Position numbers and translations under genes: made by a program. A stretch of 64,000 bases of DNA from Stutzerimonas xanthomarina (GTDB lineage Bacteria; Pseudomonadota; Gammaproteobacteria; Pseudomonadales; Pseudomonadaceae). Below the pieces are notes generated by a model. It was not told the DNA's origin, made no database searches, and was given only the letters and a program-made list of their open reading frames with translations. The DNA lies in NCBI RefSeq assembly GCF_003935375.1, contig NZ_RHQM01000008.1, forward strand, positions 124,001 through 188,000, in the 5' to 3' direction. Numbering within the stretch: position 1 is the stretch's first letter; each line of letters opens with the position of its first letter. Of the stretch, positions 52,186 through 63,246 are shown one piece after another.

Positions 52186-53640
52186 TCAGTAATCGATCCG
52201 CACCGGCTGGCCGATGGTTTGCGGCAGGTCCGGCGGCAGGAAGTCGGTGTCCGGGTTGTAGTCGGGCTTCAGGTACGCCGCCAGCTGCTGCAGATCGTCC
52301 GGATTGAGCGTGCCCGCGGCCTGTTTCAGGCGCAGGTTGTCGAGGATGTAGTCGTAGCGGGCGTTGTTGTAGTCCCGCACGGCGCCATACAGGCGGCGCT
52401 GGGTGTCGAGCACGTCGACGATGTTGCGCGTGCCGACCTGATAGCCGATTTCAGTGGCCTCCAGCGCGCTCTGGTTGGAGATGATCGACTGCCTGCGGGC
52501 TTCGACCTGCTCGATATCGGTGTTAACCGCTCGGTGCAGATTGCGTGTGGATTCGACCACCTGGCGGCGCAGGCTTTCGCGCTGCTGCTCGCTCTGGCTG
52601 AGCTGGTAATAGGCCTCGCGACTCTGCGAGGTGGTCAGGCCGCCACTGTAGAGCGGAATGTTCAGCTGCAGGCCGATGCTGCGCTGCTCGACGTCACCGG
52701 TGTAGCGCGGCATGTCGAAGCCCGGGATGCTCTGGCTGTTGCTGAAGCCCAGCGCATCGTTGTCGCCCTTGCGATAGGACGCCACAGCATCGAGCGTCGG
52801 TGCATGGCCGGAGCGGCGCTGGCGCAGGGTTTCTTCCGCTGCGGTCACCGCGTAATTGACCGCCAGCAGGTTGAGGTTCTGCCGCGTTGCGGTATCGACC
52901 CACGCCTTGGCCTCGTTCGGCACCGGGGCCAGCACCGGCAGGGTGTGGCGGATGCCTTCGAGGGCGATGTATTCGCGGTTGGTCAGTGTGTACAACGCCT
53001 GGAAGGCGTCCTCGACCTGGCGCTGTGCGATGGAGCGATTGGCCCGGGCGGTATCGAAGCCGGCCTGGGCTTCGAGCACGTCGGTCTTGTCCGACAGGCC
53101 GACTTCGAAGCGCTCGTTGGCCTGGTCGAGTTGGCGTTTGAATGCAGCCTCCTCGGCCTTCACTGCCGCAAGGTTGTCCTGCGCGCGCAGCACGGCGAAG
53201 TAGGCCTGGGCGCTCTGCAGGATCAGGTCCTGCTCGGCAATGGAGTATTCGATTGCGGCTTGCTCGCTCACGGCTTCCGCAGCCTTGAGCTGGAACCAGC
53301 GGTCGGCACGGAAGATCGGCTGGCTCAGCGTTGCCTGGTAGACGGTACCGCTGCGCGACAGCGAGGTGGAGCCCCTGCTGGTGTCGACGTCCGTTTCGGT
53401 ATCGCTCAGCTCGGCGCCGGCGCTGAGGTTGGGCAACAGGCCTGCCCGCGCCTGCGGCACGATTTCCTGGCGTGCGCGAAACTGCGCACGCGCTGCAGCC
53501 AGGTCGGCGTTGTTGTTGACGGCTTGCTGATAGACGCTGACCAGATCGGTCTTGCTGGCGAGCGGGACGGTTTCCTGTGCCCAGGCTGCTCCGGCGGTGA
53601 GGGAAGCCACGGCGAGAGCCAGGGGGAGTCTGCGCAGCAT
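52186..53640 (-). CDS. TolC family outer-membrane efflux channel (OpmH-like)
   Basis: A 484-residue outer-membrane channel. It has a signal peptide (MLRRLPLALAVASLTAGAAWA, cleavage near AWA-QE) and two repeats of the OEP domain with coiled-coil helices. Examples are LVSVYQQAVNNNADLAAAR and DLLIxNLRL-like sequence near the end (YDYILDNLRLKQAAG), typical of TolC proper. The start at 53640 is preferred because the signal peptide begins there. By context it corresponds to OpmH of P. aeruginosa, which serves drug efflux and type I secretion. No inner-membrane partner is adjacent. Confidence 0.9.
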   Translation of the reverse strand: MLRRLPLALAVASLTAGAAWAQETVPLASKTDLVSVYQQAVNNNADLAAARAQFRARQEIVPQARAGLLPNLSAGAELSDTETDVDTSRGSTSLSRSGTVYQATLSQPIFRADRWFQLKAAEAVSEQAAIEYSIAEQDLILQSAQAYFAVLRAQDNLAAVKAEEAAFKRQLDQANERFEVGLSDKTDVLEAQAGFDTARANRSIAQRQVEDAFQALYTLTNREYIALEGIRHTLPVLAPVPNEAKAWVDTATRQNLNLLAVNYAVTAAEETLRQRRSGHAPTLDAVASYRKGDNDALGFSNSQSIPGFDMPRYTGDVEQRSIGLQLNIPLYSGGLTTSQSREAYYQLSQSEQQRESLRRQVVESTRNLHRAVNTDIEQVEARRQSIISNQSALEATEIGYQVGTRNIVDVLDTQRRLYGAVRDYNNARYDYILDNLRLKQAAGTLNPDDLQQLAAYLKPDYNPDTDFLPPDLPQTIGQPVRIDY

Positions 53641-53749
53641 GTTGGGTCCATCCTGAATAGAGCTGAGGGGCAAGGCTAAGCGGCGGCTGACAGGGGGTCA
53701 AGGCGCGTGTGCGAGGCAATGTCAGATGCCGGTTGCGGCCGGCCGGAAT

Positions 53750-53761
53750 GACCGAACGGTC
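53750..53761. promoter_or_regulatory. TetR-type palindrome upstream of the tolC-like gene
   Basis: GACCGAACGGTC is a perfect 5-2-5 inverted repeat about 110 nt before the tolC-like start. Short GACCG/CGGTC dyads of this form are usual for TetR-family operators in pseudomonads, but no regulator gene is adjacent. Low-moderate confidence. Confidence 0.4.
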
Positions 53762-53819
53762 GACTACTTTCGCCCTTGGCATGGCGTTCGTACTGGGTCT
53801 TGATTAGACTCGATGGCGT

Positions 53820-55903
<2,084 letters not shown>

Positions 55904-55937
55904 CCGGCGAGGTGTGACCGACTGGCTGTAGACGACC

Positions 55938-55969
55938 CGAAGCGGGCCGGTATATACCGGCCCGCTTCG
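55938..55969. terminator. Perfect 32-nt palindrome after thiC
   Basis: CGAAGCGGGCCGGTAT (55938-55953) and ATACCGGCCCGCTTCG (55954-55969) are exact inverse copies with no spacer. It lies between convergent thiC and the lipoprotein gene. It has no clean T-run on either side, so it may stop transcription by structure or protect 3' ends. Confidence 0.75.
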
Positions 55970-55974
55970 TATCC

Positions 55975-56712
55975 TCAGAGATATTCCGGCTTCAGAATGC
56001 CTTCCAGCTGTTCATGGGGGATGAACAGTTCAGGGTGCCCGCTCGAGTACGGCGCGATGCTATACACGTCGTACTTGAGCAACACGCTGTCTTTCAGCAG
56101 TGCAATGTTGGCGGTCTGCTGGAAGGGCCAGAAGTCGAGGAACTCGGCGTCCTGGGCGTGGCCGTTCTCCACCAGCCAGCGTTGATGGGCCTGGCGCGCG
56201 ACGCGCCAGAAGCTGCCTTCCTGTCCCGGAATCAGCAGGTCTTCCAGGCGCAGCTCGCGGTTCTGCTCGCGATCATAGTTGATGAAGCCACGCCCGGGCA
56301 TGCCGTGGGCGCCGCCGACGTACAGATAGCTGGACAGCTCGACGATCAGGATGTCGCCGTGCTGCTCGCGCAGCTTGGCTTGCAGGTAGCTGCTCCAGCC
56401 CGGCTCGGCAGCGCGCAGAAACTGTTGCTGGTAACGCTCGAGCGAATCGGGCAGGCGATCATCCGGACCATTGATGGTCATCCGACGCAGGCGCGCGTCG
56501 ATCAGGCTGTTCAGTTCGGGTTCATCGGCGAAGGTCAGGGTGTCGATGTTCACCAGCGGGCAGTCTTCGCCCTGGCAGCCCTGCGGGCGCTGCTCGGTGA
56601 GGTTCTGGCGCACCTCCACCGGACGTTCGGAGGAGAGGTGCTGGCAGCCGCTCAGCAGCACGACAAGGCTGCCCAAGAGGATCAGAGTGCGGATGGAGGC
56701 GGTTCGATTCAT
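55975..56712 (-). CDS. DUF3298/RsiV-like domain lipoprotein
   Basis: A 245-residue outer-membrane or periplasmic lipoprotein. The signal ends with the lipobox LLSGC (Cys near residue 23). The C-terminal half has SSYLYVGGAHGMPGRGFINYD and ends HPELFIPHEQLEGIL, matching DUF3298 domains such as those in RsiV-type proteins. The start at 56712 places the lipobox correctly; a start at 56727 would add five residues and cannot be excluded. Divergent from nudF, as the PA4972-type gene is in P. aeruginosa. Biochemical role unknown. Confidence 0.82.
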   Translation of the reverse strand: MNRTASIRTLILLGSLVVLLSGCQHLSSERPVEVRQNLTEQRPQGCQGEDCPLVNIDTLTFADEPELNSLIDARLRRMTINGPDDRLPDSLERYQQQFLRAAEPGWSSYLQAKLREQHGDILIVELSSYLYVGGAHGMPGRGFINYDREQNRELRLEDLLIPGQEGSFWRVARQAHQRWLVENGHAQDAEFLDFWPFQQTANIALLKDSVLLKYDVYSIAPYSSGHPELFIPHEQLEGILKPEYL

Positions 56713-56928
56713 GGTTGGTCCAGACATGGCAGTGCGCTTTCGATTGCCGAAGACAGCTGAAGTTCGTGCGGCGCTGCAGGTGGAGCTTTCTTCGGCTACG
56801 GTGGTCTGCAAAGGGCTGCGCCAGCGGCGATGCCGCGTTAGGATGGCGACGAAGCCGCTCACGTTGTGACGGTTGCAGTCGCCCGCCGTCACGTAAGGCG
56901 CGGTTCAAACCGATATGAGTAGTACCCG

Positions 56929-57546
56929 ATGAGCGAGACCTTCAAGCCCGGACCGGATGATGTCCAGATCCTCCGACGAGAGCAATGCTTCAGCGGTTTT
57001 TACCGGCTGGAACGCCTGCACCTGCGTCATCGCCAGTTCAGCGGCGCCATGGGCGCGGAGTTGAGTCGCGAGCTGTTCGTGCGGCATGACGCCGTGTGCG
57101 TGCTGCCCTACGATCCGCAGCGCGATCAGGTGGTGCTTATCGAGCAGTTCCGCGTGGGTGCGCTGGGCAAGGTCGAGAACCCTTGGCTGATCGAGCTGGT
57201 GGCGGGGCTGATCGACAAGGACGAGTCACCTGATGCGGTGGCCCGGCGCGAGGCGGTCGAAGAAGCCGGGCTGGAGCTGGGCGAGCTGTGGCCGATCACC
57301 CGGTACTTCCCGTCCCCGGGCGGCAGCGATGAACAGGTGCATCTCTACATCGGTCGCTGCGACAGCGAAGGCGCACAAGGCGTCTTCGGGCTGGCCGAGG
57401 AAGGCGAGGATATCCGCGTGCATGTCTGGCCGCTGCAGCAGGCACTCCGCGCGGTCAACGAGGGTCGTATCGACAACGCGGCCAGCATCATTGCACTGCA
57501 GTGGCTGGCCTTGAATCGAGAGCAGGTGCGGGGGGCGTGGACATGA
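56929..57546 (+). CDS. nudF: ADP-ribose diphosphatase
   Basis: A 205-residue Nudix hydrolase that cleaves ADP-ribose to AMP and ribose-5-phosphate. The Nudix box is GLIDKDESPDAVARREAVEE with AGLELG following (near 89-114). The family-specific FPSPGGSDEQVHLYIGRC follows. There is no strong ribosome site before the ATG. It begins a probable nudF-DUF1249-cpdA run and overlaps the next gene by ATGA. Confidence 0.93.
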   Translation: MSETFKPGPDDVQILRREQCFSGFYRLERLHLRHRQFSGAMGAELSRELFVRHDAVCVLPYDPQRDQVVLIEQFRVGALGKVENPWLIELVAGLIDKDESPDAVARREAVEEAGLELGELWPITRYFPSPGGSDEQVHLYIGRCDSEGAQGVFGLAEEGEDIRVHVWPLQQALRAVNEGRIDNAASIIALQWLALNREQVRGAWT

Positions 57547-57989
57547 GAAAGACGCGCGAGCGATACCGAGTCGACCTGCTCGAGCTGCAGTCGGCCTGCG
57601 AGGCCAATTACCTGCGCCTGATGCGCCTGCTGCCGGGCATGCGTAACGGTTGCGACGCGCGCCGCATCGCCATCAGTCAGGGCGACATGTTGCTCGGTGT
57701 GCTGGTGCTCGAGGTGCTGGAGAGCTGCCCTTACACCACGACCTTGCAGGTCAGTCAGGAGAACTGCTTGACCTGGTTGCCGGTGCCGAAGATGGAGGTG
57801 CGGGTTTACCACGATGCGCGCATGGCCGAAGTCATTCGCGCCGAGAATGCGCGACGTTTCCGCGGCATTTATCACTACCCCAACGCGCAGATGCACCAGC
57901 CGGACGAGAAGAACCAACTCAATCTGTTCCTCGGCGAATGGCTGGGCCACTGTCTGGCCTGCGGGCACGAGCTGGAACCGGTGCTCTGA
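57543..57989 (+). CDS. DUF1249 family protein (YqiB-like)
   Basis: A 148-residue cytoplasmic protein starting at the ATG that overlaps the nudF stop. It shows RYRVDLLELQSACEANYLRL, then LLPGMRNG and the C-terminal NAQMHQPDEKNQLNLFLGEW typical of DUF1249. Two cysteines end the protein (CLACGHE). In E. coli the homologue yqiB lies in the same nudF-yqiB-cpdA-yqiA-parE order. Function unknown. Confidence 0.88.
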   Translation: MRKTRERYRVDLLELQSACEANYLRLMRLLPGMRNGCDARRIAISQGDMLLGVLVLEVLESCPYTTTLQVSQENCLTWLPVPKMEVRVYHDARMAEVIRAENARRFRGIYHYPNAQMHQPDEKNQLNLFLGEWLGHCLACGHELEPVL

Positions 57990-58051
57990 CCCCTTGCACC
58001 ATGCCTTGATAGCCTGATAGTGCGCTTGATCCGCCCTGGATGCGCAGCGCT

Positions 58052-58073
58052 ATTCTGTGATCCAAGCCCACAT
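58052..58073. promoter_or_regulatory. Possible Vfr/CRP-like site upstream of cpdA
   Basis: ATTCTGTGATCCAAGCCCACAT has a good left half (TGTGAT) and a CCACAT right half, but the spacer is one base longer than the TGTGA-N6-TCACA ideal. Published work shows Vfr feedback on cpdA in P. aeruginosa, which makes the place plausible, 69 nt before the start. Weak evidence. Confidence 0.3.
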
Positions 58074-58141
58074 CCCGAGGTTTACCCCCCTGCCGGGCAC
58101 CTACCATAATTCCGTTGCGATTTAGCTCAAGGAGAAGGGCA

Positions 58142-58954
58142 TTGCTTGGTGCGTCCCTGACTGTTGAAGATTCGGTTCTGCTGGTGCAGCTTACCGACAG
58201 CCATCTGTTTGCCGAAGCGGACGGCAAGCTGCTGGGCATGAATACCTGTGACAGCCTGGAGCAGGTGGTCGAGCTGGCCATCGACGAGCAGCCGCGCATC
58301 GACCTGATCCTTGCCACCGGCGACCTGTCGCAGGATGGCTCGGTAGCGTCCTACCAGCGGTTCCGCCGGCTTGCCGAACGCATCGAAGCACCAGCGCGCT
58401 GGTGTCCGGGGAACCACGACGAGCTGGCAGCAATGCGTGAGGCCTGCCGTGGCAGTGCACTGATGGAACCGGTGCTGGAGATCGGCGGCTGGCGTGTGGT
58501 GATGCTCGATACGCTGGTGGCGGGCTCGGTGTTCGGCATGCTGCGCAACGATCAGCTGGAACTGCTCGAGCGTGCACTGAGTGAGGCGCCGGACCATCAC
58601 CACCTGATCTGTCTGCACCATCATCCGGTGTTCATCGGCAGCCGCTGGATGGATAGCATCGGGCTGCGCAATCCTGACGCCCTGTTCGAGGTGCTGGATC
58701 GTCACAGCAACGTGCGTGCATTGCTCTGGGGTCATATCCACCAGGAGTTCGATAGCTGGCGTAACGACGTACGCCTGCTGGCGTCGCCATCGACCGGCGT
58801 GCAGTTCGCCCCGCAGAGCGAAGACTTTCAGGTCGACAACGTCGCGCCGGGTTATCGCTGGCTGCGGCTATATGCCGATGGGCAGCTGGAAACCGGAGTT
58901 TCCCGGGTCAGCGGTATCGAGTTCGAGATCGACTACAGCGTCAAGGGCTACTAA
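58142..58954 (+). CDS. cpdA: 3',5'-cyclic-AMP phosphodiesterase
   Basis: A 270-residue class III metallophosphoesterase that degrades cAMP and so tunes Vfr. Metal-binding motifs in order are LTDSHL (Asp/His), LATGDLSQDG, GNHDE, LHHHP and WGHIHQE. I take the TTG at 58142, with GGAG seven nt upstream, as the start; an in-frame start at 58115 would include this ribosome site and lacks family similarity. Conserved nudF-yqiB-cpdA-yqiA-parE order. Confidence 0.93.
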   Translation: MLGASLTVEDSVLLVQLTDSHLFAEADGKLLGMNTCDSLEQVVELAIDEQPRIDLILATGDLSQDGSVASYQRFRRLAERIEAPARWCPGNHDELAAMREACRGSALMEPVLEIGGWRVVMLDTLVAGSVFGMLRNDQLELLERALSEAPDHHHLICLHHHPVFIGSRWMDSIGLRNPDALFEVLDRHSNVRALLWGHIHQEFDSWRNDVRLLASPSTGVQFAPQSEDFQVDNVAPGYRWLRLYADGQLETGVSRVSGIEFEIDYSVKGY

Positions 58955-59090
58955 CGCGGCTCTGCGCGCAGTGACACGCGCTGGCGGTACTTGCCAGCAG
59001 ATACCCCGAGCCCACCCATCATGCCGCCGGCCTGCTTGCAGACGGCGGCAGGTGCCTTGTAGCCTTGCGGTTTTCCTACGAACTGTATCC

Positions 59091-59696
59091 ATGTCCAGCT
59101 ATTCACCTTCGATTCTCTATATCCACGGTCTCAACAGCTCACCGGTCTCGCAGAAGGCCAGCCAGTTGTCCGCTGCGCTGGAGAAACTGGGCATGGCCGA
59201 ACGCTTGCGGGTCCCCGCGCTGCACCATCATCCGCGTCAGGCCATCGCCCAACTCGAAGCATGCCTGGCCGAGCTCGGCCGGCCGTTGCTGGTCGGCAGC
59301 TCGCTTGGCGGCTACTATGCGACGCACCTCGCCGAGCGCCATGGCCTCAAGGCATTGCTCATCAATCCGGCCGTGACACCGCACCGCCGGTTCGACGGTT
59401 ATCTTGGGCCGCAGACCAATCTGTATAGCGGGGAAGTCTGGGACCTCACCGACGATCATGTAACCGCCTTGGCGGAACTGGAAACCGCGCCACCACAGGA
59501 TGCCGAGCGCTATCAGATCTGGCTGCAGACGGGCGACGAGACGCTGGATTACCGTGACGCCGCGCAGTTCTATCGTGGCTGTGCGCTGCGCATTCAGGCC
59601 GGTGGCGACCATGGCTTTCAGGGATTTGCCGAGCGTCTGCCGGCGCTGCTGGCCTTTGCCGGCTTCGAGCCGCAGGCATGGCTTGATCGGCTCTGA
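59091..59696 (+). CDS. yqiA: YqiA family esterase
   Basis: A 201-residue alpha/beta hydrolase. It shows SILYIHGLNSSPVSQKASQL at the start and the nucleophile elbow LVGSSLGGYYATHLAE (Ser near 68). The late acid/histidine pair is in LQTGDETLDY and GGDHGFQGF. E. coli YqiA is an esterase active on short-chain acyl esters including palmitoyl-CoA. An in-frame upstream extension has no family similarity; the ATG at 59091 fits. Usually located before parE. Confidence 0.9.
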   Translation: MSSYSPSILYIHGLNSSPVSQKASQLSAALEKLGMAERLRVPALHHHPRQAIAQLEACLAELGRPLLVGSSLGGYYATHLAERHGLKALLINPAVTPHRRFDGYLGPQTNLYSGEVWDLTDDHVTALAELETAPPQDAERYQIWLQTGDETLDYRDAAQFYRGCALRIQAGGDHGFQGFAERLPALLAFAGFEPQAWLDRL

Positions 59697-59849
59697 AGGG
59701 ATGCTGATGCGCGGCGCAACGTTAGCGCGGCTGATCGGCGGTCAGGGTGGTTTCGCGAACGCGGACCGGCCATTTCATTCCGGCTTTGCGCAGACTTTCG
59801 CTGCCCGCAAGGGCTGATTCATTCAGAACATAAGGACAGTGCCAGACAG

Positions 59850-61736
59850 ATGTCTTATACCGCAGAAGCCATCGAGGTTCTTTCCGGCCTCGACCCGGTG
59901 CGCAAGCGCCCGGGCATGTACACCGATACCTCGCGGCCCAACCACCTGGCCCAGGAAGTCATCGACAACAGCGTCGACGAAGCCCTCGCCGGCCATGCCC
60001 GCTCGGTTCAGGTGATCCTGCATCAAGACAATTCGCTGGAAGTGATCGACGACGGCCGTGGCATGCCGGTGGACATCCACCCGGAAGAGGGCGTGCCGGG
60101 CGTCGAGCTGATCCTCACCAAGCTTCACGCCGGCGGCAAGTTCTCCAACAAGAACTACCAGTTCTCCGGTGGTCTGCACGGGGTCGGCATCTCGGTGGTC
60201 AACGCCCTGTCGACGCGGGTCGAAGTGACCGTCAAGCGCGACGGCAGCGAATACCGCATGAGCTTCGCCGATGGCTTCAAGGCCACTGACCTGGAAGTCA
60301 TCGGCAGCGTCGGCAAGCGCAACACCGGTACCAGCGTGCGCTTCTGGGCCGATCCGAAATACTTCGATTCCCCCAAATTCTCCATCAGCCGCCTCAAGCA
60401 TGTGCTTAAGGCGAAGGCCGTGCTCTGCCCGGGGCTGAGCGTCAGCTTCGAGGACAAGGGCAGCGGCGAGAAGGTCGAGTGGCACTACGAGGACGGCCTG
60501 CGTTCGTACCTGGTCGACTCGGTCAGCGATTACCTGCGCCTGCCCGATGAGCCGTTCGTCGGCACCCTGGCGGGCAACACCGAGGCGGTGGACTGGGCGC
60601 TGCTGTGGCTGCCGGAAGGTGGCGAGAGTGTCCAGGAGAGCTACGTCAACCTGATTCCAACGGCCCAGGGCGGCACCCATGTCAACGGCTTGCGCCAGGG
60701 CCTGCTGGATGCCATGCGCGAGTTCTGCGAATTCCGCAACCTGCTGCCGCGCGGGCTGAAGCTGGCTCCGGAAGACATCTGGGAGCGCATCGCCTTCGTC
60801 CTCTCGATGAAGATGCAGGAGCCGCAGTTCTCCGGGCAGACCAAGGAGCGCCTGTCGTCCCGCGAGGCCGCGGCATTCGTCTCCGGTGTGGTCAAGGATG
60901 CCTTCAGCCTCTGGCTCAATGCCCACCCGGAGCTGGGCATGCAACTGGCCGAGCTGGCGATCAGCAACGCCGGGCGTCGCCTCAAGGCCGGCAAGAAGGT
61001 CGAACGCAAGAAGATCACCCAGGGCCCGGCGCTGCCGGGCAAGCTGGCCGACTGCGCCGGGCAGGACCCGATGCGCGCCGAGCTGTTCCTGGTCGAGGGT
61101 GACTCGGCCGGCGGCTCGGCCAAGCAGGCGCGGGACAAGGAGTTCCAGGCGATCATGCCGCTGCGCGGCAAGATCCTGAACACCTGGGAAGTCGACGGCG
61201 GCGAAGTGCTGGCCAGTCAGGAAGTCCACGACATCGCCGTCGCCATCGGCGTCGATCCGGGCGCGGCCGATCTGGGCCAGCTGCGTTACGGCAAGATCTG
61301 CATCCTCGCCGACGCCGACTCAGACGGCCTGCACATCGCCACGTTGCTTTGCGCCCTGTTCGTTCAGCATTTCCGCCCTCTGGTCGAGGCCGGCCATGTC
61401 TATGTCGCCATGCCGCCGCTGTATCGCATCGACCTGGGCAAGGACATCTTCTACGCGCTGGACGAGGCCGAGCGCGACGGCATCCTCGAGCGCCTGGTCG
61501 CCGAGAAGCGCCGCGGCAAGCCTCAGGTCACCCGATTCAAGGGCCTCGGTGAGATGAATCCGCCGCAACTGCGCGAGACCACCATGGACCCCAACACGCG
61601 TCGACTGGTACAGCTGACCCTGGATGATTTCGAGGGCACCCGCGAGATCATGGACATGCTGCTGGCCAAGAAGCGCGCCGGCGACCGCAAGAGCTGGCTC
61701 GAGTCCAAGGGCAATCTGGCCGAGGTGCTGGTTTGA
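59850..61736 (+). CDS. parE: DNA topoisomerase IV subunit B
   Basis: A 628-residue ATPase subunit of topoisomerase IV that decatenates daughter chromosomes. The GHKL ATP site is EVIDNSVDEALAGHA (near 36-50), DDGRGMPVDIHPEEG and GGLHGVGISVVNALS. The TOPRIM domain is VEGDSAGGSAKQARDK (near 412-427), PLRGKILN and DADSDGLHI. No change stands out in the quinolone-relevant TOPRIM segment, though this was not aligned. It overlaps the next gene (TTGA). Confidence 0.97.
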   Translation: MSYTAEAIEVLSGLDPVRKRPGMYTDTSRPNHLAQEVIDNSVDEALAGHARSVQVILHQDNSLEVIDDGRGMPVDIHPEEGVPGVELILTKLHAGGKFSNKNYQFSGGLHGVGISVVNALSTRVEVTVKRDGSEYRMSFADGFKATDLEVIGSVGKRNTGTSVRFWADPKYFDSPKFSISRLKHVLKAKAVLCPGLSVSFEDKGSGEKVEWHYEDGLRSYLVDSVSDYLRLPDEPFVGTLAGNTEAVDWALLWLPEGGESVQESYVNLIPTAQGGTHVNGLRQGLLDAMREFCEFRNLLPRGLKLAPEDIWERIAFVLSMKMQEPQFSGQTKERLSSREAAAFVSGVVKDAFSLWLNAHPELGMQLAELAISNAGRRLKAGKKVERKKITQGPALPGKLADCAGQDPMRAELFLVEGDSAGGSAKQARDKEFQAIMPLRGKILNTWEVDGGEVLASQEVHDIAVAIGVDPGAADLGQLRYGKICILADADSDGLHIATLLCALFVQHFRPLVEAGHVYVAMPPLYRIDLGKDIFYALDEAERDGILERLVAEKRRGKPQVTRFKGLGEMNPPQLRETTMDPNTRRLVQLTLDDFEGTREIMDMLLAKKRAGDRKSWLESKGNLAEVLV

Positions 61737-62716
61737 TCCGCCGTTGGCTGGCGTTGCTGAGTCTGGCTTCGGCACCGCTCTGGGCCAGCGAGCCGGCGCC
61801 CGAACTGAAATTGCTCGGCGAGCACCCGGTGGCCGGAATAACCGGTGGCAACCTGTCCGGAATGGCCTGGTGCGGCGATGCCTTGTGGGCCGTTTCCGAT
61901 CGCGAGGACGACGTTCTCTATCGTCTGGATACCAGCGTCTCGCCCTGGCAGGCGGAGCCCGAGCGTTTCGAGGCGGCCCCGCCACCGGACAGCGGCTTGC
62001 CCTGGGGCATGCGCATGCGCGCCTGGGTCAGTGGCCAGGTGCGGGGTGGTCAGCTGGATTTCGAAGGTCTGAGTTGTGACAGCCTGGGCAACCGCTACGT
62101 GGTCAGTGAGGCCCATGCCGGCGTGCTGCGGGTCAGCCCAGCGGGTACGGCAGAATGGCTGCGCCTGCCTGATACGCTGGTACGACAGGCGCGGGCCAGC
62201 GGCATGCTCTGGCACTTCAACGCGCTGTTCGAAGGGATCGCCGTCGATCCGAAGGCCGAGCGCATGTGGCTTGCGGCCGAACGCGAGCGCCGCGGTCTTC
62301 TGGTGCTGCATCGTCAGCAGAGCAGCTGGCAGTGCACGGGCGGTTGCGTGCTGATGGCCGAGGGGGGCGATCAGCTGCCGCCCGCTGCGCTGGGCGATGC
62401 GCCGCTGCCAAAGAGCTTCTCGGCGGTGGCGTTCTTCGCCGACAAGCTTTTTGTGCTGGAGCCCTCGGCCTATCGCGTCTGTCGTCGCAACCCGGCCACT
62501 GGCGCGGTGGAGCGTTGCTGGTCATTCGCCGAGGAGGCCTTGATCGAGGATCGCCGCTACGCTGAGCCCTTTGGCAACGCCGAGGCGCTGTGGATCGATG
62601 CCGAAGGCGCGTGGATCGGGGTCGACAACAACGGCAAGGCCCGTGGCGATGGCGAAAAGCGCCCGATCGTCTGGCGTTTTGCCGCGCCTGATGGCGGCTG
62701 GGGTGCGAAGCCGTGA
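61733..62716 (+). CDS. Esterase-like activity of phytase family protein, exported
   Basis: A 327-residue secreted protein (signal peptide RRWLALLSLASAPLWA, cleavage about residue 18). It starts at a TTG that overlaps the parE stop. The fold is a beta-propeller-like phytase/esterase domain with LSGMAWCGDALWAVSDREDDVLYRL (near 41-65), LFEGIAVDPKAERMWLAAER and the acidic GNAEALWIDAEGAWIGVDNNG. Known members hydrolyse phosphate or carboxylic esters in the periplasm, but the substrate here is unknown. Located between parE and parC as in other pseudomonads. Confidence 0.8.
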   Translation: MIRRWLALLSLASAPLWASEPAPELKLLGEHPVAGITGGNLSGMAWCGDALWAVSDREDDVLYRLDTSVSPWQAEPERFEAAPPPDSGLPWGMRMRAWVSGQVRGGQLDFEGLSCDSLGNRYVVSEAHAGVLRVSPAGTAEWLRLPDTLVRQARASGMLWHFNALFEGIAVDPKAERMWLAAERERRGLLVLHRQQSSWQCTGGCVLMAEGGDQLPPAALGDAPLPKSFSAVAFFADKLFVLEPSAYRVCRRNPATGAVERCWSFAEEALIEDRRYAEPFGNAEALWIDAEGAWIGVDNNGKARGDGEKRPIVWRFAAPDGGWGAKP

Positions 62717-63242
62717 GCCAGACCGCCGGGCGGCGTGCCGGGCGCGTGATGCTGGTGCTCGCCTGGGGCGTCGGACTGTTCCTGGCCACCCGCTTTTTCG
62801 CCGCTTGGGAGGAGGATCGGCTCAACCCCAATCGGCAGCCAGTTTCCCAGCTGCAGGGCGAGCAGATCGAAGTGCAGCTGGCCGGCAATGTGCAAGGCCA
62901 TTTCGTTGCCAGTGGGCGGATCAATGGTGAGCCGGTCACTTTTCTGCTGGATACCGGTGCTACCGATGTCGCGGTGCCGGCCGAGCTGGCCGAACGGCTG
63001 GGACTGGAGCGCGGCGCGCCGGTGATGCTGCACACCGCCAACGGCCAGACCACCGGTTATCGCACCGTGCTGTCGAGCCTCGGTCTGGGTGACATCCGCC
63101 TGCACGACGTGCGCGCTATCGTCGCCCCCGGCTTTCGCAGCGAACAGGTTCTGCTCGGTATGAGCGCACTGAAGCAGCTTGAATTCACCCAGCGCGCTGG
63201 CACCCTGGTGCTGCGCCAGCAACTACCTCAGGGGCAAGACCG

Positions 63243-63246
<4 letters not shown>
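62713..63246 (+). CDS. Retropepsin-like aspartic protease, membrane-anchored
   Basis: A 177-residue protein with an N-terminal hydrophobic anchor (VMLVLAWGVGLFLATRFFA, near 12-30) and a single retropepsin domain. The active-site motif is FLLDTGATDVAVP (Asp near 80) and the second half ends VLLGMSALKQLEF, as in TIGR02281-type clan AA proteases. One DTG per chain means it should work as a dimer, with the domain in the periplasm. GTG start overlaps the previous stop (GTGA). Confidence 0.88.

Noticed and set aside
59701-59817. A 39-codon open frame between yqiA and parE
   Set aside because: It has no convincing ribosome site or known family. The GC-rich frame is expected by chance, though a small peptide cannot be excluded.
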